From Smithella sp. (GTDB lineage: Bacteria; Desulfobacterota; Syntrophia; Syntrophales; Smithellaceae), in the NCBI GenBank assembly GCA_007244375.1, contig SCVW01000031.1, positions 1 through 61,199 of the forward strand: a stretch of DNA of 61,199 bases, read 5' to 3'. The position numbers and the translations under genes are program-made. Positions 51,934 to 60,435 of the stretch are shown here, in pieces. Position 1 is the stretch's first letter. The number at the start of each line of letters is the position of its first letter. Below the pieces are notes generated by a model that ran no database searches, was not told where the DNA came from, and was given only the letters and a program-made list of their open reading frames with translations.

Positions 51934-52096
51934 TTACCGTTCTTTTTTATCCCGACAGGTGCAGTTGGCGCAGGGTTGCAGGCACGAACATTTTCCGCAA
52001 CCGCATGCGGAACCGGACTCTGTTTTCTGAATGTCCTGATGTTCATGTTTTTCCGGAACCGGATTTTTTTTCCAAAAACGGAATCAATGGTGACAT
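51934..52096 (-). pseudogene. Cys-rich metallothionein-like peptide with an apparent +1 frameshift
   Basis: An ATG at 52096 has AAAGGAG at ideal distance and begins MSPLIPFLEK, but after an A8 run the frame ends early. Moving one base in the A8 run joins a frame that reads NPVPEKHEHQDIQKTESGSA then CGCGKCSCLQPCANCTC and ends at 51934-51936, giving about 53 residues with 7 Cys in 17 positions. The Cys spacing is typical of small metal-chelating peptides. The single-base excess could be a sequencing or assembly error, a real null mutation, or programmed slippage like that of the IS3 element. It lies in the feo unit between the barrel gene and the DUF2325 gene. Confidence 0.7.
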
Positions 52097-52152
52097 TTTT
52101 TATTCTCCTTTCTTAATATGAATATGAAACTCATTATCAATAAAAGCGCAAA

Positions 52153-52926
52153 TTAAAACCGGATCGTCAAACCTGTCAGAGCTGTCCAGTCTGTTTCCGT
52201 GGAGGTCAGGCCGTATTTAATTCCTGCATCGAGCGTGATTTTTTCCGAGACGTCATAGGCAATTCCCCCCAGCGCAAAAGCAGGATGATTGTCGCTCGAC
52301 GGATCGGGATTCCTCTCCATGCCCGCATTGGCCATGAGCTTCAGGTCATTGATGACTTCCACTTCAGCGGCAACCGAGGCGTGCCAGATGTCCTGGCGTT
52401 CCTCAAAATTATTTTCATTACGGATATAACCGCCGTTGACATGAAAGGCGACAGACTCAAATTCCTTTGTGCCGATAAGGAAGAGGCGGTAGCTTGTACG
52501 TCCCGCGCCGAGTCCCCTGTCTTCGTCACCTGTCGGTAGGCTCAATCCCGGCTTTAAAGCCAGCGACCAGCCGTTTTTTTCAAAAAAACGCCACTTGACA
52601 TCGAACGAAATGTCCGAAATCCCGCTCTCACGCCCGATCTGCGAGTCGTTTTCGTCCAGAGAATACCATGCATAAGGCAGTCCCATTACAATATCCAGCG
52701 AATCGAGAAGACCGATGGTAACTCCCACGGCCATGTCGCCGCCTTCCGCCTTGAAAGTTGTCATCTCATCGGCTTCGTCCTTGTCTTTAAATAAGGATAG
52801 CCCGACTTCAACCTGTCCCCTGCCTTTCCCCTGCGTGCCTGTGTCATCCGTCACGAGCGGATGACCGGCAAAAGCAACTGTTGTCATTAAAAAAAAACCT
52901 GCCATCGATAATATCAAACGCTTCAT
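52153..52926 (-). CDS. Outer-membrane beta-barrel protein (phenol MetA-like/transporter family)
   Basis: A 257-residue protein with a signal peptide (cut after VAFA, about residue 20) and a mature N-terminus GHPLVTDDTGTQGKGRGQVE, the hallmark of the Phenol_MetA_deg family of outer-membrane barrels. Alternating-hydrophobicity strands follow and the chain ends LTIRF, the terminal Phe used for outer-membrane insertion. Position inside the Fur-controlled feo unit suggests a metal-related pore or envelope role. A frameshifted fragment of a second copy is at 49460-49600. Confidence 0.85.
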   Translation of the reverse strand: MKRLILSMAGFFLMTTVAFAGHPLVTDDTGTQGKGRGQVEVGLSLFKDKDEADEMTTFKAEGGDMAVGVTIGLLDSLDIVMGLPYAWYSLDENDSQIGRESGISDISFDVKWRFFEKNGWSLALKPGLSLPTGDEDRGLGAGRTSYRLFLIGTKEFESVAFHVNGGYIRNENNFEERQDIWHASVAAEVEVINDLKLMANAGMERNPDPSSDNHPAFALGGIAYDVSEKITLDAGIKYGLTSTETDWTALTGLTIRF

Positions 52927-52976
52927 TTTATTTTCTCCTTTTTATTCCGGCATAAGCCGTTTTATTGTTGGTTATT

Positions 52977-53150
52977 TCAGGACCGCTGGATCAGCCGGTC
53001 TTTTCCGCCGTCATTCTTTACACCGCAGGAGCGCGAGGTATATTCCGGACACCCGGCGCAACCCCCTTTTTTCCTTATAAAACTTTTGTAGAAAATCCAT
53101 CCCGCTGCCACGAGAATTGCCGTGGCAAGCAACACATCCGTGAAACTCAT
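52977..53150 (-). CDS. FeoB-associated Cys-rich membrane protein
   Basis: A 57-residue protein: one transmembrane helix (MSFTDVLLATAILVAAGWIF), then basic RKK and a Cys cluster CAGCPEYTSRSC, the standard plan of the FeoB-associated family, thought to serve the FeoB pore or iron delivery. GGAG lies before the ATG at 53150. It is 36 bp after feoB. It was too short for a 60-residue ORF cutoff. Confidence 0.9.
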   Translation of the reverse strand: MSFTDVLLATAILVAAGWIFYKSFIRKKGGCAGCPEYTSRSCGVKNDGGKDRLIQRS

Positions 53151-53186
53151 TTCAATCTCCTTTTAAGCTGTCCTTTGAACATTAAC

Positions 53187-55397
53187 TTAAAGCCCAATGA
53201 GACTTCCTCCCTGGTAAATGACAAACGCCACGACCCAGGCCAGAACACATTGATAAATAATCGTGACGCCTGCCCATTTCCATGTGCCGAATTCGTCCCG
53301 CATTGCCACAAGCACAATGAAGCAGGGCAAATATAGAAGCACAAAGGCCATAAAGGCATATGCCGAAAGCGGTGTAAAAACCTTCGCTATGGCGGTTTTG
53401 AGTCCGGTTGTTCCCTCTTCTTCTTCCGCGCTCATCGTGGCGATCCCGAAGGTGGAAAAGACGTTTTTACCTGCTTCGACAAAAGCGCCCGCAAACGAGA
53501 CGCCGATTTCTTTCACATTCTCGCCGAACGAAGGCGCTTCTTCCTGTTGCTCTTCCCCGGCTTCGGGCACGTAAACTTCACTCATGGTCGAAACTACAAT
53601 TTCCTTGGCGACGACACCGGTCAAAAGCGAAGAAGCGGCTTCCCAGGTGCCGAAACCCAGCGGCGCAAAAACCGGCGCGATGATTTGTCCTGTTTTTCCG
53701 AGATACGAATCCTTTTTGGATTCAACGCCCCAAGGCATGTTGAGGCCAAACCAGACAAATACCGAGATGGCCAGAATCCAGGTGCCGGCTTTGATCAGAT
53801 AGTGTTTGCCTTTCTCCCATGTATGGATCATCAGGTTTTTTGCCGTGGGCATGCGGTAGGGCGGAAGCTCCATAATGAACACCGGCGCCTCGCCGCGAAA
53901 GAGTGTCTTTTTGAACAACAGCCCCATCAAAACAGCCAGGACGATGCCCAGAATGTACAGTGACCATAAGACCGTTCCCGCGTATGCCGCAAAAAATACG
54001 CCTGTAAAAATCACGTAAACCGGCAGGCGTGCCCCGCAGGACATCAGCGGGATCAAAAGCGCGGTGAGCGCCTTATCGCGCTGATTTTCCAGTGTGCGGG
54101 TGGCGTAAACCGCGGGAACGTTGCACCCGAATCCCAGAAGCAGCGGAATGAACGATTTGCCGTGCAGGCCGATGGCGTGCATCATGCGGTCCATGACAAA
54201 GGCCGCGCGCGCCATGTAGCCGCTCGCTTCCAGTAGCGTGATAAAAAACATCATGGCAAAAATCGGTGGCAGAAAAACCAGCACGGCGCCGACACCCGCA
54301 ATGATGCCTTCCATCACCAGCGATGTAATCCATTCCGGCGCGGAAATCGCCGTTAAGAAGATCTCTGCCCAGCGGCTTAAAGGGCCGCCAATGACGCCAT
54401 CGAGCCAGGCCGTAAAAGGCCCGGCGATATCAAACGTCAGTTTAAACATCAGCCACATGGCCAGAAGAAAAATCGGAATACCCGCATATCGGTTGAGGAC
54501 AACGGCGTCGATCTGCTCGGTCAATTCTCTTTTTCTTGTTTCCGGTTTTTGGAGCGCCTCGCGGGTCAGTCCCGCCGCCAGTCCGTACCGCGTGTCGGCC
54601 ATCAGTGCTTCGAGGTCTTCTCCGTGCGCGGATCGCAAATGATGCGTCGCATTTTCGGCAACCGCCGCATATTGCGCCGTTTTATAGTTTTCAATGGCAC
54701 GGGCGTCGCCCTCGATCATTTTTAAGGCCATCCAGCGCAAAGGCAGATGCCCGGCCAGAATATCCGGATGATCTTTCAGACTTTTTTCTATGGTTAATGC
54801 GGCTTTTTCGATATCGTCACCGTAAGAAATCACGACGGGCCGGTGCGCTTCGGATGCATCCGCAAAGGCCACGGCTGTTTCCATCAGTCTGCCGATGCCC
54901 TCGCCTTTGGTGGCCACGGTCGGAATCACCGCACAGCCCAGGATGGAGGCCATCTTTTCTTCGTCGATGCGGAAGCCTTTCCCGGCCGCTTCATCGTGCA
55001 TGTTGAGCGCCATTACCAAAGGGATGCCCAGTTCCAGAAGTTGCAGAGAAAAGTACAGATTGCGCTCAAGATTGGTAGCGTCCACAACATTGATAATGAC
55101 GTCCGGCTTTTCGCGTACCAGATAGTCCCGCGCGATAACTTCCTCCTGGGTGTAGGGACTCATGCTGTAAGTGCCCGGCAGATCGACCAGCGTGATTTTA
55201 CGTCCCTGAAAGTCAAACGACGCCGATTTTTTCTCTACGGTGACACCAGGCCAGTTTCCCACCTGAAGCCGCGAACCGGCAATGGCGTTGATCAGCGTCG
55301 ATTTGCCCGAATTGGGGTTACCTGCGACCGCAATCGTCAGATTATTTTTTACAGTATTGTGCTCTTGATTCACAAATGGCGTGTTTTGTTTATTCAT
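53187..55397 (-). CDS. feoB: Ferrous iron transporter FeoB
   Basis: A 736-residue FeoB. N-terminal GTPase: G1 GNPNSGKSTL (about 26-35), G3 DLPGTYSMSPY, G4 NMHD (consensus NMxD), then a helical GDI domain (about 200-310) and two NRAM-like membrane halves with FFITLLEASGYMARAAF and GFGCNVPAVYATR. It imports Fe2+ at the inner membrane. Its ATG overlaps the feoA stop (ATGA). First of five downstream genes in a Fur-regulated unit. Confidence 0.97.
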   Translation of the reverse strand: MNKQNTPFVNQEHNTVKNNLTIAVAGNPNSGKSTLINAIAGSRLQVGNWPGVTVEKKSASFDFQGRKITLVDLPGTYSMSPYTQEEVIARDYLVREKPDVIINVVDATNLERNLYFSLQLLELGIPLVMALNMHDEAAGKGFRIDEEKMASILGCAVIPTVATKGEGIGRLMETAVAFADASEAHRPVVISYGDDIEKAALTIEKSLKDHPDILAGHLPLRWMALKMIEGDARAIENYKTAQYAAVAENATHHLRSAHGEDLEALMADTRYGLAAGLTREALQKPETRKRELTEQIDAVVLNRYAGIPIFLLAMWLMFKLTFDIAGPFTAWLDGVIGGPLSRWAEIFLTAISAPEWITSLVMEGIIAGVGAVLVFLPPIFAMMFFITLLEASGYMARAAFVMDRMMHAIGLHGKSFIPLLLGFGCNVPAVYATRTLENQRDKALTALLIPLMSCGARLPVYVIFTGVFFAAYAGTVLWSLYILGIVLAVLMGLLFKKTLFRGEAPVFIMELPPYRMPTAKNLMIHTWEKGKHYLIKAGTWILAISVFVWFGLNMPWGVESKKDSYLGKTGQIIAPVFAPLGFGTWEAASSLLTGVVAKEIVVSTMSEVYVPEAGEEQQEEAPSFGENVKEIGVSFAGAFVEAGKNVFSTFGIATMSAEEEEGTTGLKTAIAKVFTPLSAYAFMAFVLLYLPCFIVLVAMRDEFGTWKWAGVTIIYQCVLAWVVAFVIYQGGSLIGL

Positions 55398-55627
55398 GAT
55401 TTTTTGATTTCCTCCACTTCAATTTGGCGCGCTTCTCCGAGACGTAAAGACAGCGCATAGCTCTTGATGCGCACCTCGATGGGATCGCCCAGCGGAGCGA
55501 CTTTTTCCACGATCACATCCGTACCTGCCACCACGCCCATGTCCATCAGGCGTCGCTTGAGTGCACCCGATAGCTGAATTTTCACAATTTTTCCGCTTTC
55601 ACCTGTTTTTAAATCCGCAAGTGTCAT
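55394..55627 (-). CDS. feoA: FeoA
   Basis: 77 residues from ATG at 55627, preceded by GGAGG; a longer frame to 55687 is unlikely. FeoA is an SH3-like partner of FeoB. GESGKIVKIQLSGALKRRLMDMG and the end LSLRLGEARQIEV are classical. It sits between the His/Cys-rich FeoA variant and feoB with overlapping ends. Confidence 0.93.
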   Translation of the reverse strand: MTLADLKTGESGKIVKIQLSGALKRRLMDMGVVAGTDVIVEKVAPLGDPIEVRIKSYALSLRLGEARQIEVEEIKKS

Positions 55628-55956
55628 TGTGTATTCCTCCGAACATAAATTTTCATCGCTGCTCCGCGTCCCATCGCAATGCGACATTCATCAATGCGCA
55701 GCACCAGCGGTCCTGTGCCGCTGTTGGTAATCATTTCCACTTTTTTCCCGGGTCTCAGCCCCATATCCAGAAGATGGTTGTAAGCAGAAAAACTTCCGTC
55801 TCCGTGATGAAGGCAATGACGATCGTTGCAAGGTGCACTGTAATGACAATTTCTGTGCCGGTGTCTGTTTCCATGGATGTTTGTTCTATGCAGTACGTCG
55901 GGCGCGACAATGACGGCTGTTTCTCCTTCTTGTAAGAATGCCAGTGGGGACATCAT
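55624..55956 (-). CDS. FeoA-like protein with a His/Cys-rich insertion
   Basis: A 110-residue protein. Residues 1-21 and 58-110 form a FeoA fold (EGETAVIVAPD ... NHLLDMGLRPGKKVEMI). Residues 22-57 are an insertion with eight His (23, 28, 32, 34, 38, 47, 50, 51) and three Cys (37, 43, 48), a strong metal-binding loop where ordinary FeoA has a short turn. It is the first gene of the feo unit, behind a Fur box, with AAAGGAG before the ATG. It could buffer Fe2+ or sense Zn/Ni near FeoB; inference. Confidence 0.85.
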   Translation of the reverse strand: MMSPLAFLQEGETAVIVAPDVLHRTNIHGNRHRHRNCHYSAPCNDRHCLHHGDGSFSAYNHLLDMGLRPGKKVEMITNSGTGPLVLRIDECRIAMGRGAAMKIYVRRNTQ

Positions 55957-55985
55957 TTAATCTCCTTTATTTTTATAATTGTAAT

Positions 55986-56000
55986 TGATAATCATTATCA
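55986..56000. promoter_or_regulatory. Fur box upstream of the feo unit
   Basis: TGATAATCATTATCA is a perfect 7-1-7 palindrome matching the Fur consensus core. It is 30 bp upstream of the first feo gene, where Fur would repress the whole unit under iron sufficiency. Confidence 0.88.
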
Positions 56001-56100
56001 TTAGCAAAGCATTAAAAATGCCGATCTTTTTAGGTCAGCAATTAAATTTAAATAATTTCCTTTCTAAAAAATGTAAAAGTATTTATTCCTGCTTTTGAAA

Positions 56101-56538
56101 TTACTGCCTTTTCTGTCTGCAATTTTCGCAATATCCGTAAAGATACATCTCATGGTCCGTTAATTCGAAACCGTAACTTTCTGCAACACGTTTTTGAAGT
56201 TCTTCAATTACGGAATCGACGACTTCCAGCGTTTTACCGCAACCGCGGCAGACAAGATGATCGTGATGAGGATGATTGTATTTGTGTTCATAGCGAATTA
56301 CACCATCCCCGAAATCAATTTCCCTGGCCAGCCCTGCTTCGATAAGCAATTTTAATACCCTGTAAACAGTGGCTTGGCCTATGGAAGGATCTCGTTTTTT
56401 AACGATATCGTAAAGTTGTTCTGCTGAAATATGCCCTTCCCGCCTTAAAAAAATCTGCAAAATGAGTTCACGCTGCGGAGTGTCCCGCAAATCATGTTTC
56501 TCCAAATACTTATGAAATATATTTTGTTCTTCGTTCAC
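56101..56538 (-). CDS. fur: Ferric uptake regulator Fur
   Basis: A 145-residue Fur-family repressor. DNA-binding helix DPSIGQATVYRVLKLL, metal sites in HKYNHPHHDHLVCRGCG, and structural zinc cysteines C97/C100 and C137/C140. It likely uses Fe2+ to bind the two nearby Fur boxes; Zur or PerR roles are less likely given the feo operon. It is transcribed toward the feo unit but has its own upstream box. Confidence 0.95.
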   Translation of the reverse strand: MNEEQNIFHKYLEKHDLRDTPQRELILQIFLRREGHISAEQLYDIVKKRDPSIGQATVYRVLKLLIEAGLAREIDFGDGVIRYEHKYNHPHHDHLVCRGCGKTLEVVDSVIEELQKRVAESYGFELTDHEMYLYGYCENCRQKRQ

Positions 56539-56951
56539 TTAAAAATCCTTAATGATAATGATTATCATTTGCTTCAGTATAGTAATTCATTCTTAATTGT
56601 CAAGAGATTTTATTATTTTTTTATTTAAGCAAAAAAAACGTTTATTATAATTTACAAAAGCTTAGTCTTGGATTTCCGATGAGAACAGGCAGATAGCCTG
56701 GCCTTGCGACAGAAAAGACTCAATATTTTTCATAATATTCAAGAAATATATTTGTATTTTAATTAGGCAAAGGATGAAATGCACCGATTGCATCTTTCTT
56801 TCTTCTTATACAAAAAAGAAATCAGCGGTTGTTTCAATCGTGCAGTAATGATGATTTCGCATAACAATTGCCTTGACTAATTAATCGTTTTGACTTACTT
56901 TTTCCCTAAACTATCAAGGAAATTTGCTTCCAGATAGTTGGAGATCTTGTT
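56539..56951. other. 413-bp AT-rich region between fur and a membrane protein gene
   Basis: It contains the Fur box at 56551-56569 that serves fur. The rest (about 56600-56940) is AT-rich with no recognisable gene or repeat; a GGAGA ribosome site for the downstream gene is at about 56940. Confidence 0.5.
56551..56569. promoter_or_regulatory. Fur box upstream of fur
   Basis: AATGATAATGATTATCATT is a perfect 9-1-9 palindrome, matching the Fur consensus closely, 12 bp before the fur ATG. It predicts autorepression. Confidence 0.9.
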
Positions 56952-57692
56952 GTGAGAAAAAGAATTAAAAAAAATAAACAAAGCATACATAAATATGTAT
57001 TATGGACCATTCGCTGCCTGCTGATTGGTTCGATAATAATCAACCTTATTTATATAATTCTTCACTTACTTGATCAAAGCCTTACCACAAAAAGCGCTTT
57101 AATGAATGCCCTGGATGAAAATATTACCATCATATTTTGGGCGGTTGTAACTTTCGCTGTTACATTTTTGCATGATTATTTTGAAAAAAATAAGAACATA
57201 CATATTCCGGACATTCTGGAGTCAATAATAATTATTTTTATATATGCCGGTATTTTTTTGAGTGTGCGTTTTAATCTGTACGATGATGTATTTTGGTGGG
57301 ATGTCGTGTTGCATACCGCTTCAGGCGTAATTCTTGGATTTATAGGATTTCTGCTCATTTATAAGCTGAACAGCAGGCACAGTATGAATATAAGTCCGCT
57401 ACTGGTTGCCGCTTTCGTCTTTACTTTTTCTGTAACTATGGATGTGATCTTTGAAATTTACGAATTTTTTATGGACATAATTTTCGGAACGGATATGCAA
57501 TCGTGGGATCTGCCGGCAACCACGATAGAACTAGGCAAATCATTTCAGGGAATAGGTTTGCGGGATACGATGTCGGATCTTATTTTTGATACTATCGGCG
57601 CTTTATCGATTTCTATAGTCTGCTTCTTTTTATATAAAAATGAAAAGAGAAAATCTTTAAGATTGATGCATGAAGTTTTTCCTAATAAATAA
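56952..57692 (+). CDS. Multi-pass membrane protein (DUF2238-like)
   Basis: A 246-residue protein, GTG start behind GGAGA. Six or so transmembrane helices, with the conserved-looking loop YDDVFWWDVVLHTASGVILG (Asp/His-rich, in helix 4) similar to the WDxxLHxxGG motif of DUF2238 membrane proteins. Late acidic segment VIFEIYEFFMDIIFGTDMQ fits. Function unknown. The methyltransferase gene starts 7 bp after it and the two may be one unit. Confidence 0.72.
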   Translation: MRKRIKKNKQSIHKYVLWTIRCLLIGSIIINLIYIILHLLDQSLTTKSALMNALDENITIIFWAVVTFAVTFLHDYFEKNKNIHIPDILESIIIIFIYAGIFLSVRFNLYDDVFWWDVVLHTASGVILGFIGFLLIYKLNSRHSMNISPLLVAAFVFTFSVTMDVIFEIYEFFMDIIFGTDMQSWDLPATTIELGKSFQGIGLRDTMSDLIFDTIGALSISIVCFFLYKNEKRKSLRLMHEVFPNK

Positions 57693-57698
57693 ACAAAT

Positions 57699-58502
57699 AT
57701 GACAAAAGCATACGTTCACGGTTACAATCAGCGGGAAAATATAAGATTGCAGGATCAGGCCTCCACGCTGGTTGAGTTATTGCACTCCGATACGTCGTAT
57801 CCGGCCGGTAACCGCATTTTGGAAGCAGGTTGCGGCGTTGGCGCGCAAACGGTCACTTTGGCAAAGAACAGCCCCGGAGCCTTGATTACTTCTATCGATA
57901 TATCAGAAACATCTCTTGATGAAGCAAGAAAAAAAACGGACGCGGCCGGTTTGACAAATGTTTTATTTGAACACGCGGATATATTCAATTTGCCTTATGT
58001 GGAGAAATCCTTCGATCATATTTTTATTTGTTTTGTTCTGGAACATCTTGCCCGACCGATCAAGGCGCTAAGGGAATTGAAGCATTATTTGAGAGAAGGC
58101 GGCACGATTACAGTCATCGAAGGAGATCACGGCTCGGTCTGTTTTTATCCGGACAGCGAAACCGCGCACAAGGCAATTCAGTGTCAGGTTGAATTGCAGC
58201 GCAGAGCAGGCGGTAATGCCATGATAGGGAGGGAACTTTATCCGCTGTTGACTCTATCCGGTTTTAAATCCGTTCATGTTTCTCCCCGTATGGTATATGT
58301 TGATTCCAGTAAACCTGATCTTGTCGAAGGATTCACGAAGAAGACATTTACCGCAATGACAGAAGGTGTGCGCGAAGCTGCCATCATGGCGGGAATAATT
58401 GAAGAAAAAGTATTTGATCAGGGGATACGGGATTTGTATCGGACCGCGGAAGCTGATGGAGTTTTTTGTTATACATTCTTTAAAGCAATCGGCATAAAAT
58501 AA
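57699..58502 (+). CDS. Class I SAM-dependent methyltransferase
   Basis: A 267-residue methyltransferase. SAM-binding motif I is ILEAGCGVGAQTVTLAK (about 44-60), motif II ITSIDIS, and the adenine pocket ADIFNLPYVEKSFDHIFICFVLEHL. The C-terminal half is an extension of about 100 residues. Substrate unknown. It lies between a membrane protein and a flavoprotein gene, 7 and 36 bp away, all on one strand. Confidence 0.87.
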   Translation: MTKAYVHGYNQRENIRLQDQASTLVELLHSDTSYPAGNRILEAGCGVGAQTVTLAKNSPGALITSIDISETSLDEARKKTDAAGLTNVLFEHADIFNLPYVEKSFDHIFICFVLEHLARPIKALRELKHYLREGGTITVIEGDHGSVCFYPDSETAHKAIQCQVELQRRAGGNAMIGRELYPLLTLSGFKSVHVSPRMVYVDSSKPDLVEGFTKKTFTAMTEGVREAAIMAGIIEEKVFDQGIRDLYRTAEADGVFCYTFFKAIGIK

Positions 58503-58537
58503 TTTACCAGGTCAAGCTTTATCTGCTGAATTAAAAA

Positions 58538-58993
58538 ATGCGTCAAAAAGAGAGAGAAATAAAAGACAGAAAAGCCATTGATAATATTATCAAACGCTGT
58601 CTTGTTTGCCGTCTGGCGATGTGTGCTGATGGACAACCATATGTTATCCCTCTTAACTTTGGTTATGATGGAAAAAATCTTTATTTTCATGCCGCGCTTG
58701 AAGGAAGGAAAATTGACATTATCAGACGAAATAGCAGCGTAGGGTTTGAGTTTGATATCCTTCATGAGATTATCAAAGCCGAAAGTGCCTGTAAATGGAA
58801 CACGAAATATGAAAGTGTTGTGGGATCAGGCAAGGCGGAAATAATAAAAGATGTAGAAGGCAAAAAGTCCGCATTAGAATACATTATGCGTCAGTACGGA
58901 AGTGAAGCTAAAGATTTTCCGGAAGAAGTTTTAAAAAAGACCCTGATTCTTCGCGTACGAATACTCGAAATCAGTGGCAAAGCAATAAAATGA
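58538..58993 (+). CDS. NimA-like pyridoxamine 5'-phosphate oxidase-fold flavoprotein
   Basis: A 151-residue split-barrel FMN protein. IIKRCLVCRLAMCADGQPYVIPLNFGYDGKNLYFHAALEGRK carries the family flavin-binding strands (given here only as the region about residues 19-60), and GKWNTKYESVVGSG-type segment with KAEIIKD follows. NimA-related proteins reduce nitro compounds or bind haem/FMN. Role unproven. Confidence 0.85.
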   Translation: MRQKEREIKDRKAIDNIIKRCLVCRLAMCADGQPYVIPLNFGYDGKNLYFHAALEGRKIDIIRRNSSVGFEFDILHEIIKAESACKWNTKYESVVGSGKAEIIKDVEGKKSALEYIMRQYGSEAKDFPEEVLKKTLILRVRILEISGKAIK

Positions 58994-59106
58994 GTTTTAA
59001 AAACCACCCCAAGATAGGCTGTCCTTGCCGGCATTTTTCAGGCTACAAACCCCCAATAGCTAAAATCAAGCCATTTTAAAGCATGCATATGTATAATATT
59101 TGCATG

Positions 59107-60381
59107 TTATGGTGAATAGCTTTTCACCAGCTCTGCGATAAGCTTTTCAAAATCCCTGGAGTTTTCAAACGAGCCCAATTCATTGGTCAGCCTCAGCCTG
59201 AGCACTTTATCCTCCCACAACTTTTTCCGGATAGACGCATTCGTAAGAATGCTTTCAGCAAGCCGCTTGCTTTTGATGAAAGATGTCACCGCTATCTTGG
59301 ATGTCGTGACCTTTTCAAAAATTATCTTGGCAAGGTTGCTTTCCATGTCGAAAAGTCCATGCACCAGTTTTTTATCTTTTATTATCTCATCCAAAAGCCA
59401 TTTCTCACCCATGAATTTATTCATGGAAAAAAAGGTGTTAAATTCCTTGTCTGCCAGATAGGCGGTTAGTGCATCAACTTCTTGTTTCTGTTGTTCGGTA
59501 TGCACTTTTTCAGCAACGACATTTAACAGATCGACTATTCCCTGCCGAATGCTTGCAAAATCAAAACGGGAAGCATACAAATTGTCTGCGATCTTTTTTG
59601 GTGTCGTCATTTCGAACAGCATATTAAGTAGAACCGGATCAATAATATATTCACCGACCCGGTTCTTCAAAATACTTGCTACGTCTTTTTTATTGTCTAG
59701 CATCTGCTCGACCATCCCGTGTTCAGGTGAGACCAGACCGGCATCTATATACTTTTTCTTTTGCACCATCTTGCGCAAACCGGCAATAGTCATAACCGGA
59801 TAATATTTGATTTCTATTTCATTAGCCAAAAGTACAGGAATATTTCCACCGGCATCGGACCGGTACTGGTAGGTAATCCGTGTCTTATTTCTGCCGAAAT
59901 ATTCAAGGTAATATTGTCCTTCCATTTCGGTTATCCTGAAGTAGCCTTTCTGTTTAGGATAGTTGAAGTTATTTGCCGACCAGAAAGTGAGGAGGGCTGA
60001 GCCGTTGTCGTAATTGTACTTAGTCTGGTTTTGGATAACGATATCTCTATCTTGAAAAGGGATTGGAGTTTTTAGGACTGCATGAAAAACATAAGTGTTC
60101 CGATCAATGGTTTTAAGTATGGTCGTTTTCTTGAACTTGGCCATCCATTCGGGATAAGCTGGAATATCACGCATTACCTCGCCGATGATTTCTATCTTGG
60201 CATCAACAAAACCAACACCCTTAAACGTACATACATTGGTTCCTGAGTGGGTCATCCTGTATGTATTAATGTCATCTTTTGACTCTATAAGTTTCCAGTG
60301 GCCTTCAGCATAGGCTATGGAACCCAGAAGCAGCATCCCGCATACAACCCAGAAAAACCTGATGATCGACAGCATAAACAC
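59107..60381 (-). CDS. START-domain protein with signal peptide
   Basis: A 424-residue secreted protein. The signal peptide ends at IAYA (about 25). Residues about 28-225 are a START/polyketide-cyclase-like lipid-binding domain: WKLIESKDDINTYRMT at its start, GEVMRDIPAYPEWMAKFKK and VFHAVLKTPIPFQDRDIVIQ. The C-terminal 200 residues are helical, of unknown family. A periplasmic lipid- or hydrophobe-binding role is inferred. The truncated gene at 60436 lies upstream on the same strand. Confidence 0.82.
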   Translation of the reverse strand: MFMLSIIRFFWVVCGMLLLGSIAYAEGHWKLIESKDDINTYRMTHSGTNVCTFKGVGFVDAKIEIIGEVMRDIPAYPEWMAKFKKTTILKTIDRNTYVFHAVLKTPIPFQDRDIVIQNQTKYNYDNGSALLTFWSANNFNYPKQKGYFRITEMEGQYYLEYFGRNKTRITYQYRSDAGGNIPVLLANEIEIKYYPVMTIAGLRKMVQKKKYIDAGLVSPEHGMVEQMLDNKKDVASILKNRVGEYIIDPVLLNMLFEMTTPKKIADNLYASRFDFASIRQGIVDLLNVVAEKVHTEQQKQEVDALTAYLADKEFNTFFSMNKFMGEKWLLDEIIKDKKLVHGLFDMESNLAKIIFEKVTTSKIAVTSFIKSKRLAESILTNASIRKKLWEDKVLRLRLTNELGSFENSRDFEKLIAELVKSYSP

Positions 60382-60435
60382 CTCTTTGCATGTTTTAACT
60401 GTTAAATCCGGATATTTGGTGAAATCTGCATTTAA

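Noticed and set aside
51813-52046. 77-codon frame over the Cys-rich peptide
   Set aside because: The reading frame with the seven-Cys motif and the ribosome site for 52096 explain the DNA better.
53547-55460. Several long plus-strand frames opposite feoB and feoA
   Set aside because: They are shadows caused by high G+C and have no start signals or domain content.
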